In this document: positions 1-11,280 of the stretch, one piece after another
Position numbering within the stretch: position 1 is the first letter of the stretch
How the letters are laid out: every line of letters begins with the position of its first letter
Source of the DNA: Boesenbergia rotunda
Taxonomy: Eukaryota > Streptophyta > Magnoliopsida > Zingiberales > Zingiberaceae
Direction of reading: 5' to 3'
NCBI GenBank assembly: GCA_024364735.1
Contig: JAGFNQ010005394.1
Coordinates: 133,336-197,335, forward strand
Length of the DNA: 64,000 nt
The notes under the pieces: generated by a model
What the model saw: only the letters and a program-made list of their open reading frames with translations
Database searches by the model: none
What the model was told of the DNA's origin: nothing
Made by a program: the position numbers and the translations under genes

Positions 1-1480
1 GGTCAGTGTAGGAACGAGAAACCTGAAGGGGAGGGGGCTTATCATCCGGAGTTGTACGAAGCCACTTGGTCAAAGGTTAAATCCAACACCCTGAGAGCCG
101 CTTGTGAGGCCTGTGGCATCCCGGCAGAGTTGGAGGTCAGGGTTCCTAGGATCGACTAGTCCCCCGTAGAACCCCCTTAGGGTTTTACACCTTCCTAGGG
201 TAGGTGGAGTCCAACCTACGTTTTCCAATCCCTCGCTTTTTCATGGTCGTCTCCAAGTATTTCGATGTGCTCTTGCACCAGATAGGGGCAAACACCTTCG
301 CTCAGATGGTCGGGGCATTCATCCTTTTTAAACTGTTTGGCATACCCTTGATCACCCCCATTCCTTTCATTATTTCTTCCTTCCCAATTTAGCGTCTAAG
401 GGAGCCTTTAGTTTTACTGGTCACCCCAGCCACAAGTTCATAGGTAGCCTCCCTTCTTCCCATAAGGGGTGGAAGGAACAATCCTTTTTTATTCAACTTT
501 CCGAGCACCCATTCTATCCGATTCGCTGGCAAGAAGACTTACCCTCTCCTCTGGACATGAGCGACTTCTAGCAAGATTAGGGGTATCAGCGAGCCAGAAG
601 CATTTTGGCCAGAATGGAGTTCCATGGCTCCAACTTGGTTCAATTTGAAGAGCTCCTGTATCGAGCTGGAATTAGCCCCAAAGTCGCCCATCTTAGCCGC
701 GACCTTAGTAAGTCTACTATTTCATTAAACGTTATCTATTCTAATTGATGTTTCATTGTTTGTGTATTGCGGAGAACATCATGCTCTCCCAGGCCATGAG
801 CAGGCTTCTCAAGTGGGAGCTTGCAGATGACCGGGCCCTGCCTCCTCCTCCAGCTCCCATAGCTTCTGCGGTCGAGCCTTCCAAGGATTCCGAGCAGACT
901 CAAGGCGAGGAACTGACTGCCCCTAAGCTACTCGATGCTTAGGAAATTGACCCTTCTCCTGTTCCTGTTGGAGCGGGAGGTGGTGACGAGGAACCACTGG
1001 CTCAAGCTCCTATGTTGGCGACAGAGCCAACTGGGAAAACATGCTCACTCCCCGCCGAATGATGATGACACATCCTACCCGATAAGGAGGAGGAAGAGGA
1101 GAGTGAGCTGCTAAACTCCTGTCAAAATCCTGTGGCTCCCCTGGCCCCTCCAAGGAAACCCGCTCAGCCAAGGATATTGAGGAGGAGGAGGATGCTATTC
1201 CCCTCTCCAAGCACTACCGGAGGGCGGCATCAACCATCGCGGAGCCCGAGGGTGAGACCGAGTCCTCTATCAGGGAGGTCTACTCCCTTCCTTCCTCACC
1301 TAGAGTCCCCAACTCCCACGCTAGTCCCAAAGGCAAGAGGGCGAGATTGGAAGAGCTCGAATTCACCAGTGCCCTCCTACGCCGGAAGATACAAGCTGCT
1401 GAGAAGGTGACCACCTCAGGCTTTCAACCATCTATACAGTTTAGAGAGCGACCATAGGGGAGTCATCATTTTGAAGAGGC
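1..1480 (+). pseudogene. Antisense extra ORF of a Tat-lineage retrotransposon (gypsy-type transposon domain), degenerate
   Basis: The plus strand encodes a broken protein resembling the plant 'putative gypsy type transposon' domain (Transposase_28). Recognisable blocks are ELYEATWSKVK near 55-90, FPIPRFFMVVSKYFDVLLHQ near 220-285, a block ending in MVGAFILFKLFGIPL, then FHGSNLVQFEELLYRAGIS near 620-680 and MLSQAMSRLLKWEL near 780-820. A likely intron starts at GTAAGT near 708 and ends at an AG near 770, because the flanking protein blocks join across it. Stops and frameshifts are frequent and the 5' end lies left of the window. The orientation is opposite to the adjacent integrase, as described for Tat elements that carry an antisense ORF between pol and the 3' LTR. 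The protein's function is unknown. The tail from about 960 on is proline- and glutamate-rich and poorly conserved. Confidence 0.72.
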
Positions 1481-1519
1481 CTCATCCAACACTGATGACG
1501 GGGCTCCCAGCCCGTTCAT

Positions 1520-2691
1520 TGCCCCCTACTCAGTGCCGAACCTCCTCCAAGCTTTTTGTCGATAATGTAGGATATATTCCATTGAGGCTCGAGCTTTCCA
1601 GCGTCGTCGACTGGTTTGATTCATTTCCATACCCGATCTCCGACCTAGAAAGTCCGGGTGATCACTTGGCGACTGTACACTTGTTGCATATGTTGGCGGT
1701 ACATAGTTAGTTGGGTAGCTACCTTGTCTCACACCTCTGCCACCAGATTTAGATCGATTAGTCGCTCCTGGTCATTATTTTCATTGTTGTAGAGTTGTCG
1801 TCAGGTAAACTCATCGCCTACTTCCACAGGAATTACTACTTCTGCATCGTAGACCAGATTGAAGGGACTCTGTCTGGTTCCTTCCTTGGGCGTGGTACGA
1901 TATGACCATAGGACATTCGGGAGTTCTTCGACTCAACTGCCTCCGACATGATCCAACGTAATTTTGAGCCCTCTAATGATTTCTCGGTTGACGACCTCAG
2001 CTTGGCCATTACTTTGCGGATAAGCGATCGACGTGAAGGCCTGGTGAATACCTAGCCCTTCACACATTCTCTGAGTTTGAGCCCTATAAACTGTTTGCCA
2101 TTATCTGATACCAATTTATAAGGAATTCCATACCTGCAAACTATGTCTCTCCACAGAATTTTCATCGCAGCGGCCTTCGTGATGTGGCCGAGCGGCTCAG
2201 CCTCGACCTATTTAGAGAAGTAATCTACTAGTACCAATAGAAACTTTTCTGTTGAGGTCCGATCGGGAAAAGACCCACGATGTCCATTCCCCATTGATTG
2301 AAGGGGCACGAGATAGTGGAGGCATGCAATAGTTCAGTCAGGCGGTGAGTAATATGCTGATGCTTTTGACAAGCTTTGCACCCAGTGACAAATTTGGTAG
2401 TGTCAGCTTGCATCGTGGGCAAAAACTATCCAGCCAGAATAATTTTTCTAGCCATGAACTTTCCCCCAATATGACTTCCACATATGCCCTCGTGAACCTC
2501 CTGCATCAAAATCCCTTGGACCAACACACTTGAGCAATGGCCAGACAAATGCTCTTTTATATAAATGTTCCCCAACTAGCGTGAATCTAGAAACCCTGCG
2601 ACGGAAAAGTCGAACTCCCTTATCACCTGCTGGCATGGTTCCACTGCGTAAGAATTCCACATAAGGTCCTCTTCAGTCAGGTAACACAGTA
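1520..2691 (-). pseudogene. Tat1 integrase (Ty3/gypsy, Tat lineage), broken
   Basis: Reading leftward on the minus strand, I see the zinc-binding C-x2-C part (TGCKACQKHQ) near 2390, the core start NQWGMDIVG near 2310, VDYFSKWVEAEPLGHITKAAA with one stop, then YGIPYKLVSDNGKQF near 2100. These supply the first two aspartates of the D,D,E catalytic triad. Downstream are PFNLVYDAEVVIPVEVG near 1860 and a C-terminal GDRVWK near 1640. Integrase inserts the cDNA into the host genome. Several stops and frameshifts make it inactive. It is separated from RNase H of the same element by the solo LTR at 2697-5718. It ends close to the oppositely oriented extra ORF, the expected order for Tat elements. Confidence 0.85.
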
Positions 2692-2696
2692 TTAGG

Positions 2697-5623
2697 TGTC
2701 ACGCCCCCAGAGGCCCGGGCTCGCTCGAAAATCGGGCAGCACCTCCCTTGTACGGCGGACAATCTGAAACCTTTATACATACACACACCTCAATTATATC
2801 AATATAAGCTCAACCACACTCGGTTGGCATTCACACATCCACAACCACGCAGTTAAATAAGATAACTGACATATGATAAACATAATACATAAATCTCTAT
2901 AACTATGCGCAGCAAATCGAAATCCAATGGAAATAAATAAATACATGTCTAACGAAAAGCCAAATATCATCCGAAACAATAATAAAACCAAAAATGACAC
3001 TGATACTATAAAATGGCTACGAGTGTACGAAAAACAATAAATCTAATACTCAAACTGAGAGACTGGCAGCTGGATCCTCTCCTGGCGGCACGAGACACAG
3101 CTATCAACTACCTGAAACAAAAAGAAGAACAAGGGGTGGTGAGTTTCGGGTGGAACTCTGCGGGTATAAGAACAGATAAATGCATGGTATATAAAAAGGA
3201 TAAAACAAGCATAAAGATAGCCAAAGGGTATACAGTCTCCGGAAATAAAAACATAAACAAAATGCATCTATACAAATAAAACATACCTGAAAACCATGTA
3301 ACACGTAGGGGCAAGATCAGAAATCCCCCTACTACCTCAATAAACTGCTAATACTGCTGAACAGATCCACATCATATAATAAATGCAAATCATATCCGTA
3401 TATGCATGTCAGTCAAATGCAACAATCATAGTTCAATCAAATGCAACAAACACAAACAAATGCAAATGCATAATATGCACATGATGTCATGACCTGCACT
3501 GTACACACACCAACCACCATTAGGTTGAGTGGACAAGATACAAGCGCCAAAACCTGGGGCTATGCAAATACACCACGACAACCGTGACCCTGATATGAAA
3601 AGCCAAAATACCTGTGGCTTAAAATCCCAAAATATCTGTGGGAACTCCAAATACCTGGGGAGTATCAACTGTTTGCACACAACTTCGACCAAGCGTGGCA
3701 CAACAGGAAAATATACCCGACGACCCGTCTCAACCACCTAGGAGCCCGCGGTCGTCGGCCTGAATGCTATGATGCATGTCACTAATATCCACCTCCTCAA
3801 TTAAATCCAAAACCATGCGAAAACAGAAAACACCAATAACACCAAAATAAGGAAACACACGAAAAGCACAATCAGCACCAGAGTAAATAAACATGCACTA
3901 ATCTACTTGGTAGGGTTTATCTAATGCCAACCAAATCCTAAATAGGTCATATGATTATTCTACAGTACACGCGTACGCACAATACGCTTTAGATTAGAAT
4001 CCAAGAGATGAGACTGTATAACTGAACAATGTGAATTACTACTCAAAGGTCAAGCACAGAATAAGTATCAAGCAGGAAAACAAGGCAAATAGATTTAAGA
4101 TAAAGCGATCCTACTCATAAAATAAAACGACCATGCATTTAAGGTAAATGAAACTACAGGAAACAAGGGAGAAGTACCCGCCTTTAAATGTAGAATACCA
4201 TATTCATCTTCAAGTCCGAAGATCGCATCGAGCTCCAATCCTACAAATACAAGAATACGGAACCATAAACTAAATATCTACTACTAATGAATCCTCCTAC
4301 TAATTAATTAATCAACCTATTTATTTCGTCATTAGTCGTCCTTTAATCAATCTTCCAATACCATAATTAATTTCTTAAACAACAATTAATCACATTAATT
4401 AACCTACTAATAGTTAATTAATTACTCTCTTAATCAACTACTAAATCTATAATTCATTAATTGGTACCTTGATTAACCAATAATTAAATTAAATACCTTT
4501 ATTGGTAAATCAAATTTCCTAATTTAATCTTTAACTAGTGATTAATTTCCAACCAAATCGTTATGTTTAGATTTCTAATTAAACCTACATTGCCCAACTT
4601 AGAGTAAATTCCTTTATTAACTCTTAAGCTAAAGTCAACCTCAAAGGAAACCAATCCATTAGCGCAAGGCATAATAGAAAAATACCTAAGGCTGGTTTAT
4701 CGACGATGGAGCAAAACTGGCGATAATCCGCTGATGAGGACCGCAACCAGAAGAGGGACGAGGATCAAGGAGGATGGGTGGCACCCATATGGCTGCGTCG
4801 GCGTGAGATGATGGTAGATCGGCACTCCAGCCGCATCTCAGGTCTTCCATCGACCCCAAGCCACTGCCCTGACATGAAGGGTTGGAAGTGGCGCGCGCTG
4901 ATCACTCAGGGGAGGACCGAAGCCATGGCCGGGTGGGAATAACTCCAGGATGGTGGCGCTGGCAAGATTTGACAGGGAGATCACAAGAAGAGCAGCGATC
5001 CCTCATCCTCCTGGCAAATCTGGCACGTGGTGGGAGGTAGGCGTGTGAAGGGGGAGGAGGCTTCGCTTGTGAAGGAGCGCTCTTGTCGTCGGGCTGCTTC
5101 CATGGAGAGGAGAGGTAAGGCGGCTGAAGTCCCCTGTTGTGACAATGGTAGAGCGGCGCCGGCAGTTCCTCCGCGTGCGACGCTAGGTCTCGGATCCAGG
5201 GCGAGAAGAAGCGGCGCCCTTTCGGCTGTCTTCGCGAGCGCGAAGAGAGGAGGAGACAAGGGTGGCGACGACTCAAGGAGGGTTGGCTCAACTCCGGCGA
5301 ACGACGACCGGCTGGGAAGAGATCGGCGACGTCGGGCGGAGAGAAGGGGAAGGGATCAGGTGAGGAAGCTACGGACTAGGGCACGGGAGAAAACAAAGGA
5401 ATACATATATTTATATACATATATAAAATTCAAACTTTTCCTTATATATATATATATATATATATTCCGAAATTCTAACTTTTCCATAAATAATTCCAAA
5501 CTCGTCCAATTATCCCACAAATATTGCCAAAAATTCTAGAAAATTCTTCCAAAATTTTCCTCTGATTATTTCCAATTTTTAAACTCTTATTTATGGTGAT
5601 TTTATATAAATTTATATATATTC

Positions 5624-5655
<32 letters not shown>

Positions 5656-5718
5656 ATATTATTTTATTCTATACATTTATTTACTATTATTATTAATTTT
5701 TTTTACCCGTATTTTACA
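2697..5718 (-). mobile_element. Solo LTR, 3.0 kb, TSD TTAGG, inserted in Tat1 pol
   Basis: The element begins TGTCACGCCCC and ends TATTTTACA on the plus strand, with a perfect 5-bp duplication TTAGG at 2692-2696 and 5719-5723. Removing it rejoins the Tat1 RNase H and integrase frames. There is no gag or pol inside, so I call a solo LTR left by LTR-LTR recombination. The length and the TGTNACGCC-type end resemble chromovirus (Tekay-like) LTRs, with the sense strand probably minus. It holds AT-rich DNA at 4250-4700 and 5400-5710 and a GC-rich stretch at 4720-5390. ORFs of 100-170 codons in the GC-rich part match nothing I know and overlap on both strands, so I treat them as chance. An unrelated single-LTR family is the alternative. 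Confidence 0.82.
5443..5662. repeat. TA dinucleotide microsatellites in the solo LTR
   Basis: Alternating TA runs occur at about 5443-5464 and 5621-5660, within AT-rich sequence near one end of the solo LTR. Confidence 0.85.
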
Positions 5719-5723
5719 TTAGG

Positions 5724-6430
5724 AGCTTCTCCTTCGATCTGAGACACGACTTCCTCTGGGGCCCTAGGCTCTTCCAGCGTTCATAGTGGAAGGGAGCTTG
5801 CCAATTTGGCTAGCTCATCTGCCTTGACATTATTCATTTGAGATATCTTCTGCAGAATGATTTCAGTAAAAGAAGATTTCAGCTGCTCATATATAGTCAC
5901 GTACATTTGCAAGCGCTTATTCCGAACTTCAAACTCCCCTTTTAATTGTTGAGCCACGAGCTGAGAGTCCAAATGTAATATAACTCGAGTAGCCCCTACC
6001 TGCTTGGCGGCTTGGAGCCTAGTTAGTATTCCCTCATACTCGGCTTCATTATTGATGGCTCGGATGTTGAGTCGGATGGATAGCTGTAGTACATCTTCTC
6101 TAGGAGAAATCATCAGAACCCCAACCCCATTGGAGTTGTGATTGGATGAGCCATCAACATAAATCTTTCATACTTCACCAGTCTCAGGTCTTGGGACGAC
6201 TTTGAGCATAAATTCGGCTAGGGCCTGAGCCTTGATAGTTGTTCAGGACAGATATTCAATTTCATAGTCGCTCAACTCTATCATCCATTTGATTAATCGA
6301 CCCGAAGCCTCCGGATTTGTGAGGACACGCCCGAGTGGACAATTAGTGAACACCACGATGGGATGCACCAAGAAATATGATCTCAGTCTTCGTGTCATCA
6401 ACACTGAGGCATATGCCAGCTTCTCCAAAG
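5724..6430 (-). pseudogene. Tat1 RNase H domain, broken
   Basis: The minus-strand frames give LIKWMIELSDYEIEY near 6250-6300, then IYVDGSSN near 6160, INNEAEYEGILTRL near 6050, LHLDSQLVAQQ near 5965 and VKADELAKLAS near 5800. These are the conserved D, E, D and D regions of the Ty3/gypsy RNase H, which removes RNA from the RNA:DNA hybrid in reverse transcription. Part of the frame (6113 down to 5781) is open for 110 codons, but stops break the upstream joint. The domain follows the RT without a gap and stops where the solo LTR was inserted at 5718. Confidence 0.85.
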
Positions 6431-7420
6431 TAGTATACCGAGTCTCTACTTCTTTAAGGAGGTGTCTAAAGAAATAATAAGGTACTAAGTATTACCTTCT
6501 TCGTGAATAAGCGCAGAGCTCACGGCTTGTTCAGCTGCAGATAAGTAGACAAACAATATTTCTCCTCCCAGCAGCTTGTATAAGATGGGTAGTCCCGAGA
6601 GGTATACTTTTAAATCTGTAAAAGTCTTCTCGCATTGGTCATCTCATTCGAATTTGACTGCCTTCCCTTAAATCTTGAAGAATGGCAAAGTTCTATCCGT
6701 TGATCGGGATATGAAACAAGATAGGGCTATAATCCTTCCATTAAGCCGCTGCACTTCTTTGAAATTACGGGGAGATGGCATGTCAAGGATAGCTTGTACT
6801 TTCTCAGGATTAGCCTCAATTCCTCTCTCCATTACCAGGTACCTGAAAAACCACCCATTCACTCCAAACAGACATTTAGCGGGGTTCAACTTTAATCCAT
6901 TAGCTCTCAAGGTAGTGAATGTCTCCTTCAAATTGACAATCATGTCCCTCCCCTTCTCCATCTTGACCAAGATGTCATCCACATACACTTCAATATTCCG
7001 TTCAATCTAGTGTCGAAACACCTTATCCATCATCCGCTGATAGGTAGCTCCGGCATTGCGCAAACTGAATGGCATGACCGTGTAACAGTAGGTGCCATCC
7101 ACCATCACGAAGCTAACTTTCTCTTGATCTTCTCGAGCAAGGGGAACCAGGTGGTTCCCCTGATATGAATCGAAGATTGAAATGAATTCATAGCCGAATG
7201 TGGAATCTACTAGCTAATGAATGTGAGGTAAAGGGTAACAATCTTTAGGATAGACTTTATTTAAGTCACGAAAGTCGATACAAACCTGTCATTTATCCCT
7301 TGGCTTAGGGACTAATACAATATTCGCCAGCCATGTCGAGAATTGGACATCTCTGATATGACCAACCTTCAACAACATTACGACCTCCCTCCCTGATTAT
7401 CTGGTCCTGCTCGAGAGCAA
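6431..7420 (-). pseudogene. Tat1 reverse transcriptase, broken
   Basis: Reading down from 7420 I see CIDFRDLNKVYPKDCYPLP near 7285, MPFSLRNAGATYQRMMDKVF near 7040 and the catalytic box YVDDILVK at about 6985. Then come LKLNPAKCLFGV near 6900 and the thumb/connection part GKVLSVD-side sequence near 6670. The YVDD aspartates are intact, but an in-frame stop just before this box and several others destroy the protein. The enzyme would copy the retrotransposon RNA into DNA. The order PR-RT-RH-IN on the minus strand is that of Ty3/gypsy. Confidence 0.87.
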
Positions 7421-8433
7421 AGTGTCTTCGCCTTTATTTCACCGGTCGGGCTCCTGGAGTGATGTGCAGTCGATGTGTGGCCAAAGCAGGAGGGACTCCC
7501 TTAATTTCTTTGGTGGCCCATGTGAACACATCCTGATGATCCACCAAGCAGTTGATCAACCGACCTCTGAGTTCTGGCATGAGATCGACAATAATTTATA
7601 TGCGTCCTCCAGCCTGTTGGGGATGAATTTGTACCTCCTCGCTCTTGACCTCCCTGCGTTCCTCTTTGGCTCCTTCCTTTGCTTGGGGGTCGGCCAGATC
7701 AATTTGCAAAGCTTCATGGGTCCTCAGGTTCTTGTAAGCTTCTGTCCTGACTTCTCCACTGTAACATCGCTGGGAGAATAATTGGTTTTCTTTAACTTCA
7801 GATACCCGCTCTCCCATCAGAAACTTGATCTTCTGATGATAGATTGAGACCATCATCTGAAATAAGCTGAGCACTGGTCTTTCCAAAATGACATTGTACG
7901 ACAATCAGACATCTACGATCATGAAAGGAGTTCTCCTCGTTGTTTGTAGGGTGTCATCCCCCAGCGATAGGGACAACGTGATTTGTCCCATCGGTTGTAC
8001 TCGATAACCGGTGAAGTCGAAGAGAGGAGTCGAGATAGGATGTAGTTCATCTCCATCGACTTGCATCTAGTCGAACACCGCCTTGTACAGGATGTTAACG
8101 GAGCTACCTGTATCCACGAAAATACGTTTAACCTCATAATTGGCTATACGAGCGAGAATTACCAGTGCATCTTCAAGGGGGCTTCAACATCCTCCAGATC
8201 GTCAAACCCGAAAGAGATGACAAGGCCCTGGCGCTTCTCCTTCTCAGTTCCAATGGCATAATTTTCCAGCCTGCGGGTATGGGCTTTCCTTGCCCAATGG
8301 GAATCTCCTCTAGTCGAACCTCCAGAGATTACTCCCACATGTCCCGATGGAGGTCCCCGAGCCGGAGCCTTGTCTTTCTTAGGGTCTCTTTCCGGGGAGA
8401 CAGACTGGTGGGTCACCATCTCGTGGCTCCATT
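7421..8433 (-). pseudogene. Tat1 gag-pol linker and aspartic protease, broken
   Basis: The protease active-site motif is DTGSSVNILY, encoded at about 8115-8085 on the minus strand. It is preceded by AIGTEKEKRQGLVISFGFDDLE near 8240 and followed by LSLSLGDD and SYNVILERPVLS near 7900, which corresponds to the G-R/L-P flap end of the fold. The protease would cut the Gag-Pol polyprotein. Frames change several times, so it is dead. The stretch at 8240-8433 encodes a charged linker from gag. The upstream gag part lies beyond the Copia solo LTR at 8434-9641. Confidence 0.8.
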
Positions 8434-9641
8434 TGTTGGGATCTCTCAGTGACATAAACAAAAAAATACAGCGGAAACAAGATCCCTCGAGTGATCCATG
8501 CGAAAGAAAACTCGTACGAAATTCATCTATCTTATAGATCTATCTGAAGTGTATACCTTTGGAGCGTACACTTGCGTTTATCCCGCTCGTCCAAGTGTCG
8601 CTGGATCTCTTGCATGTTCAAGTGTTAGTGCCTCTATGCGTATCCACACCAACACGATATCTCTACTTCGGAGAAGAACTACCTTAGTTGTGCTAGCAAC
8701 TTGAGGTAGTTCACAAAAGCACCAAGAACTCAAATGTGGGTTTCGGCCAAAGAGGGAGAAGAGGAGGAATAGAAGAAGAAAAATGACTTTTTTTCATCCA
8801 AATGACAAGAAAACTCTTTTATACTCATCCCATGAATATGAAGAGTTTTTGTCCCTTTATCTTCCCTTCATTAAAGCCAATAAAGTACACATCTTCTTAT
8901 ATGACTCTTCAACTATTCTCCATTCAATGAAGAGAATCTTTTCATCCTCCACTATCATTAATTTATTAAACATTTTAATTAATTAATATCTCATCCAAAT
9001 GTGGTGAGTCTAATCTAAATGAGTCTAACTCAAACTAGACCTCAATCCCATAATCCAATTGGATTCACTTGAGTCTAACTCAATCAATCCAATTCAGATC
9101 AAATCTTAGTTAAACTAAGATCAATGCTTGGAGGAGGCCACACAAATTGGTTGTTGGCTGCCGGGCCTATCGATCTAACATAATAGATCTCGCCCATTGG
9201 TAAATCAAAGAAATAATAGTTAATAATATATGCCCGTTATTATATCGGGATTAAGGGATCGTACTCCATAATATAATCTTGAGGTCCTATCCAATTATCG
9301 AGTCAGTACAAATTGGATAACCTCGGGTTTTGGTCCTACTCAATGTACTCAAAGCACAAGAGTGTAATTCTATGGCAAGACCAACCACACGTAATTACAC
9401 TACAACCATTCTGATGGGTTGTCCAATTCCATCACGGTTGTGAGCCTCTTATTTATACTAAGCAAGGAACTGATAACATGATCTTCCGTGTGACACCACA
9501 CACCATGTTATCTACAATACAAAGTAATTAGACTTTATGCATGTACTAATGTAAACAGACACCTAGTGTAGTTGTGATTCTCTTTTCAAAATAAAGATGT
9601 TCATATAAAGAAAACAAGTCTTTCAGTATACACATCTTACA
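8434..9641 (-). mobile_element. Copia-type solo LTR, 1.2 kb, inserted in Tat1 gag-pro linker
   Basis: The insert begins TGTTGGGATC and ends CATCTTACA. Its right half (about 9170-9641) closely resembles the LTR at 58011-60008, which belongs to a Copia element with a recognisable RNase H. Shared landmarks are GCCCATTGGTAAATC, the GTGTGACACCACACACCATG block and the terminal TATACA-CATCTTA. CATT occurs at both edges (8430-8433 and 9641-9644), which I read as an eroded TSD CATTC. With the insert removed, Tat1 reads from ACTTGAATG into GAGCC in a coherent direction. No coding region is present. Sense is minus by comparison with the right-hand copy. Confidence 0.75.
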
Positions 9642-10154
9642 TTCAAGTCCTTCGGTGTCTACCGTCTCCACCAACTTCTTCTTGCCGCTACAATAATCCT
9701 TCCCGGAGCGAGGGTCCTTCGCTCGGGTAGGAGCGGGTGGTTCCCTCCTCTCGGTTCATACCGAGATTTAGATAGGGATTCCTATTGAATCTTTGCGTCG
9801 GGCATGCTGCACCTCCATCACATTGACATTCTTGACCGACAGCCCCAATAAATCATCAAAGATGGTCGGTGGTTTCTTCACCAGCGATCGGAAGAAATCT
9901 TCTTCAGAGAGTCCTTGTGTGAAAGCGCTGATGAGGATCACTGAGGTAGCAGACGCCACATCTTGTGCCACCCGATTGAACCGTTGGATATAATCCTTCA
10001 GCGACTCTTTGCTCTTCTATTTCAAGGCGAACAAGTTTAAAGTTGTCTTCGGGCATTGTCGATTGTTGGCAAAGTGATATAGGAAGACAGTTTTAAACTC
10101 CAGAAAGGAGTTTATCGAGCTTTGAGGCAACCTCTGAAACCATCTCTGGGCACC
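9642..10154 (-). pseudogene. Tat1 gag, C-terminal half, broken
   Basis: The minus strand from 10154 downward reads AQRWFQRLPQSSINSF, then VFLYHFANNR, TLNLFALK, SLKDYIQRFNRVAQ and VILISAFTQGLSEEDFFRSL down to 9768. This is the standard Retrotrans_gag capsid core of Tat-lineage elements, which forms the virus-like particle. Stops follow FALK and the C-terminal KDSIGIPI. The first codons continue directly from the TLSGG of the other half at 12383 and above, once the solo LTR at 10155-12382 is ignored. The 9642-9767 part is a lysine-rich tail without a zinc knuckle. Confidence 0.87.
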
Positions 10155-10588
10155 TGATAACTACCATTTTGTTGATAAATCTAGGCTCTCAAATCCATGT
10201 TTTGATCCACTTTTATATGCTTAAGTTTGCATTTGCATTAGGTTTCATGAATTCTTTCTATTTTGGCTTTTGATTCAAATCTTGGTATATTTGAGATATT
10301 TTGGCACTAAAATATGAATCTAATTTTGTAGGCTTAAAATGATCATGGACCTAGATCAGATTGGATCAAACTTGAGTCAGAATTGGATTCGGATCAAGGT
10401 AATCAAGCATCGGATTAATATGGGTTGTCCATTCAAGAGAACGGCTAGATCTGAGCCATCCGTCAACTTCTGATCAATCCAAGATCAAGATAGAGTTAAT
10501 CAAGTCCATGGATCAAGATATGAAGTTTGGAGCCAAATCAGAGTCCATTTGACCGTCGGATCATGTGGGGGTGTTTCAACCGTCCATC

Positions 10589-10805
10589 TGAAAAAGAAGA
10601 CCCGAAATTTTGTGAACAATGTGGGGTGGAATTTGTTAATTCTCGGATACGAAGATATCAAATGGGATACATAAAACTTGCATGTCCAGTGACTCATGTG
10701 TGGTATTTAAAACGTCTTCCTAGTTATATTGCGAATCTTTTAGATAAACCCCTTAAGGAATTAGAAGGCTTGGTATACTGTGATGTGTGATTTGATCAAA
10801 ATTTG
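10589..10805 (+). pseudogene. rpoC1: Plastid rpoC1 fragment: end of exon 1 plus first bases of its intron
   Basis: The frame from 10589 reads EKEDPKFCEQCGVEFVNSRI, continues with RRYQMGYIKLACPVTHVWYL and KRLPSYIANLLDKPLKELEG, and ends LVYCD at 10784. This is the N-terminal zinc-binding part of the plastid RNA polymerase beta-prime subunit, roughly residues 80-145. The next bases, GTGTGATTTGATC from 10785, start with the GTGYG consensus of a group II intron 5' end, exactly where rpoC1 exon 1 ends in most plants. The piece is therefore plastid DNA and not a spliced cDNA. It begins abruptly after LTR sequence and stops near 10805 where ndhF homology begins. It is a nuclear plastid insertion and not functional. 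Confidence 0.92.
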
Positions 10806-11098
10806 CGTTTTATATGGGTCTGTTTATTCATTGTTCCAGAATTTGGAATTCATTAATTCATTTATAAAAGGAGGTCCTAAAAGAATTTTCTTGGACAAAA
10901 TAAAAAATAGAATATACAATTAGTCCTACAATTGTGGTTATATAGATATTTTTTATACTAGAGTTTTTACCTTGGGTATAAGGGGATTAACCAAACTAAC
11001 TCAGTTTTTTGATAGAAATATAATTGATGGAATTATCAATGGGGTTGTTGTTGCAAGTTTATTTATAGGGGAAGGAGTTAAATCTATGGGAGGTGGAC
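10806..11098 (+). pseudogene. ndhF: Plastid ndhF 3' fragment fused to the rpoC1 piece
   Basis: The frame (for example TTC ATT AAT TCA at 10850 onward) reads LYGSVYSLFQNLEFINSFI, then KGGPKRIFLDKIKNRIYN, an in-frame TAG where ndhF has tryptophan, then SYNCGYIDIFYTRVFTLGIR and GLTKLTQFFDRNIIDGIING, and ends near GEGVKSMGGGR at 11098. This is the C-terminal region of plastid NAD(P)H dehydrogenase subunit 5 (NdhF). rpoC1 and ndhF are far apart in ordinary plastid genomes, so two plastid pieces were joined here. The stop codon and several unusual residues suggest decay after transfer. The right edge passes straight back into LTR sequence. Confidence 0.9.
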
Positions 11099-11272
11099 GA
11101 AAGAGGGCAGAGAGATGTGAGCCATCCATTGCAGATCTGGTTGATCCCAGCTAAGGAGAGGCAGATCTGACCGTCTGATGGAGATTTGGAAACTTTGGTT
11201 CAGATCTGAGGAGATTCAACCGTTGGATGAATCCAGAACGATCTCAGCCATCCATTCCTAACTATAAAAACA

Positions 11273-11280
11273 ATTTCTTC
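11273..11280 (+). promoter_or_regulatory. TATA box of the solo LTR
   Basis: TATAAAAA lies about 1.1 kb before the LTR 3' end and is followed by a C/T-rich leader. This is consistent with the U3/R promoter of this LTR family. Confidence 0.5.

Noticed and set aside
4902..5539. Long overlapping ORFs on both strands in the GC-rich part of the solo LTR (up to 170 codons)
   Set aside because: Present on both strands with no known domain, and within a TSD-bounded LTR. GC-rich sequence alone gives such frames.
10527..10790. Functional plastid-type RNA polymerase gene
   Set aside because: Only part of exon 1 is present and the open frame starts in LTR sequence.
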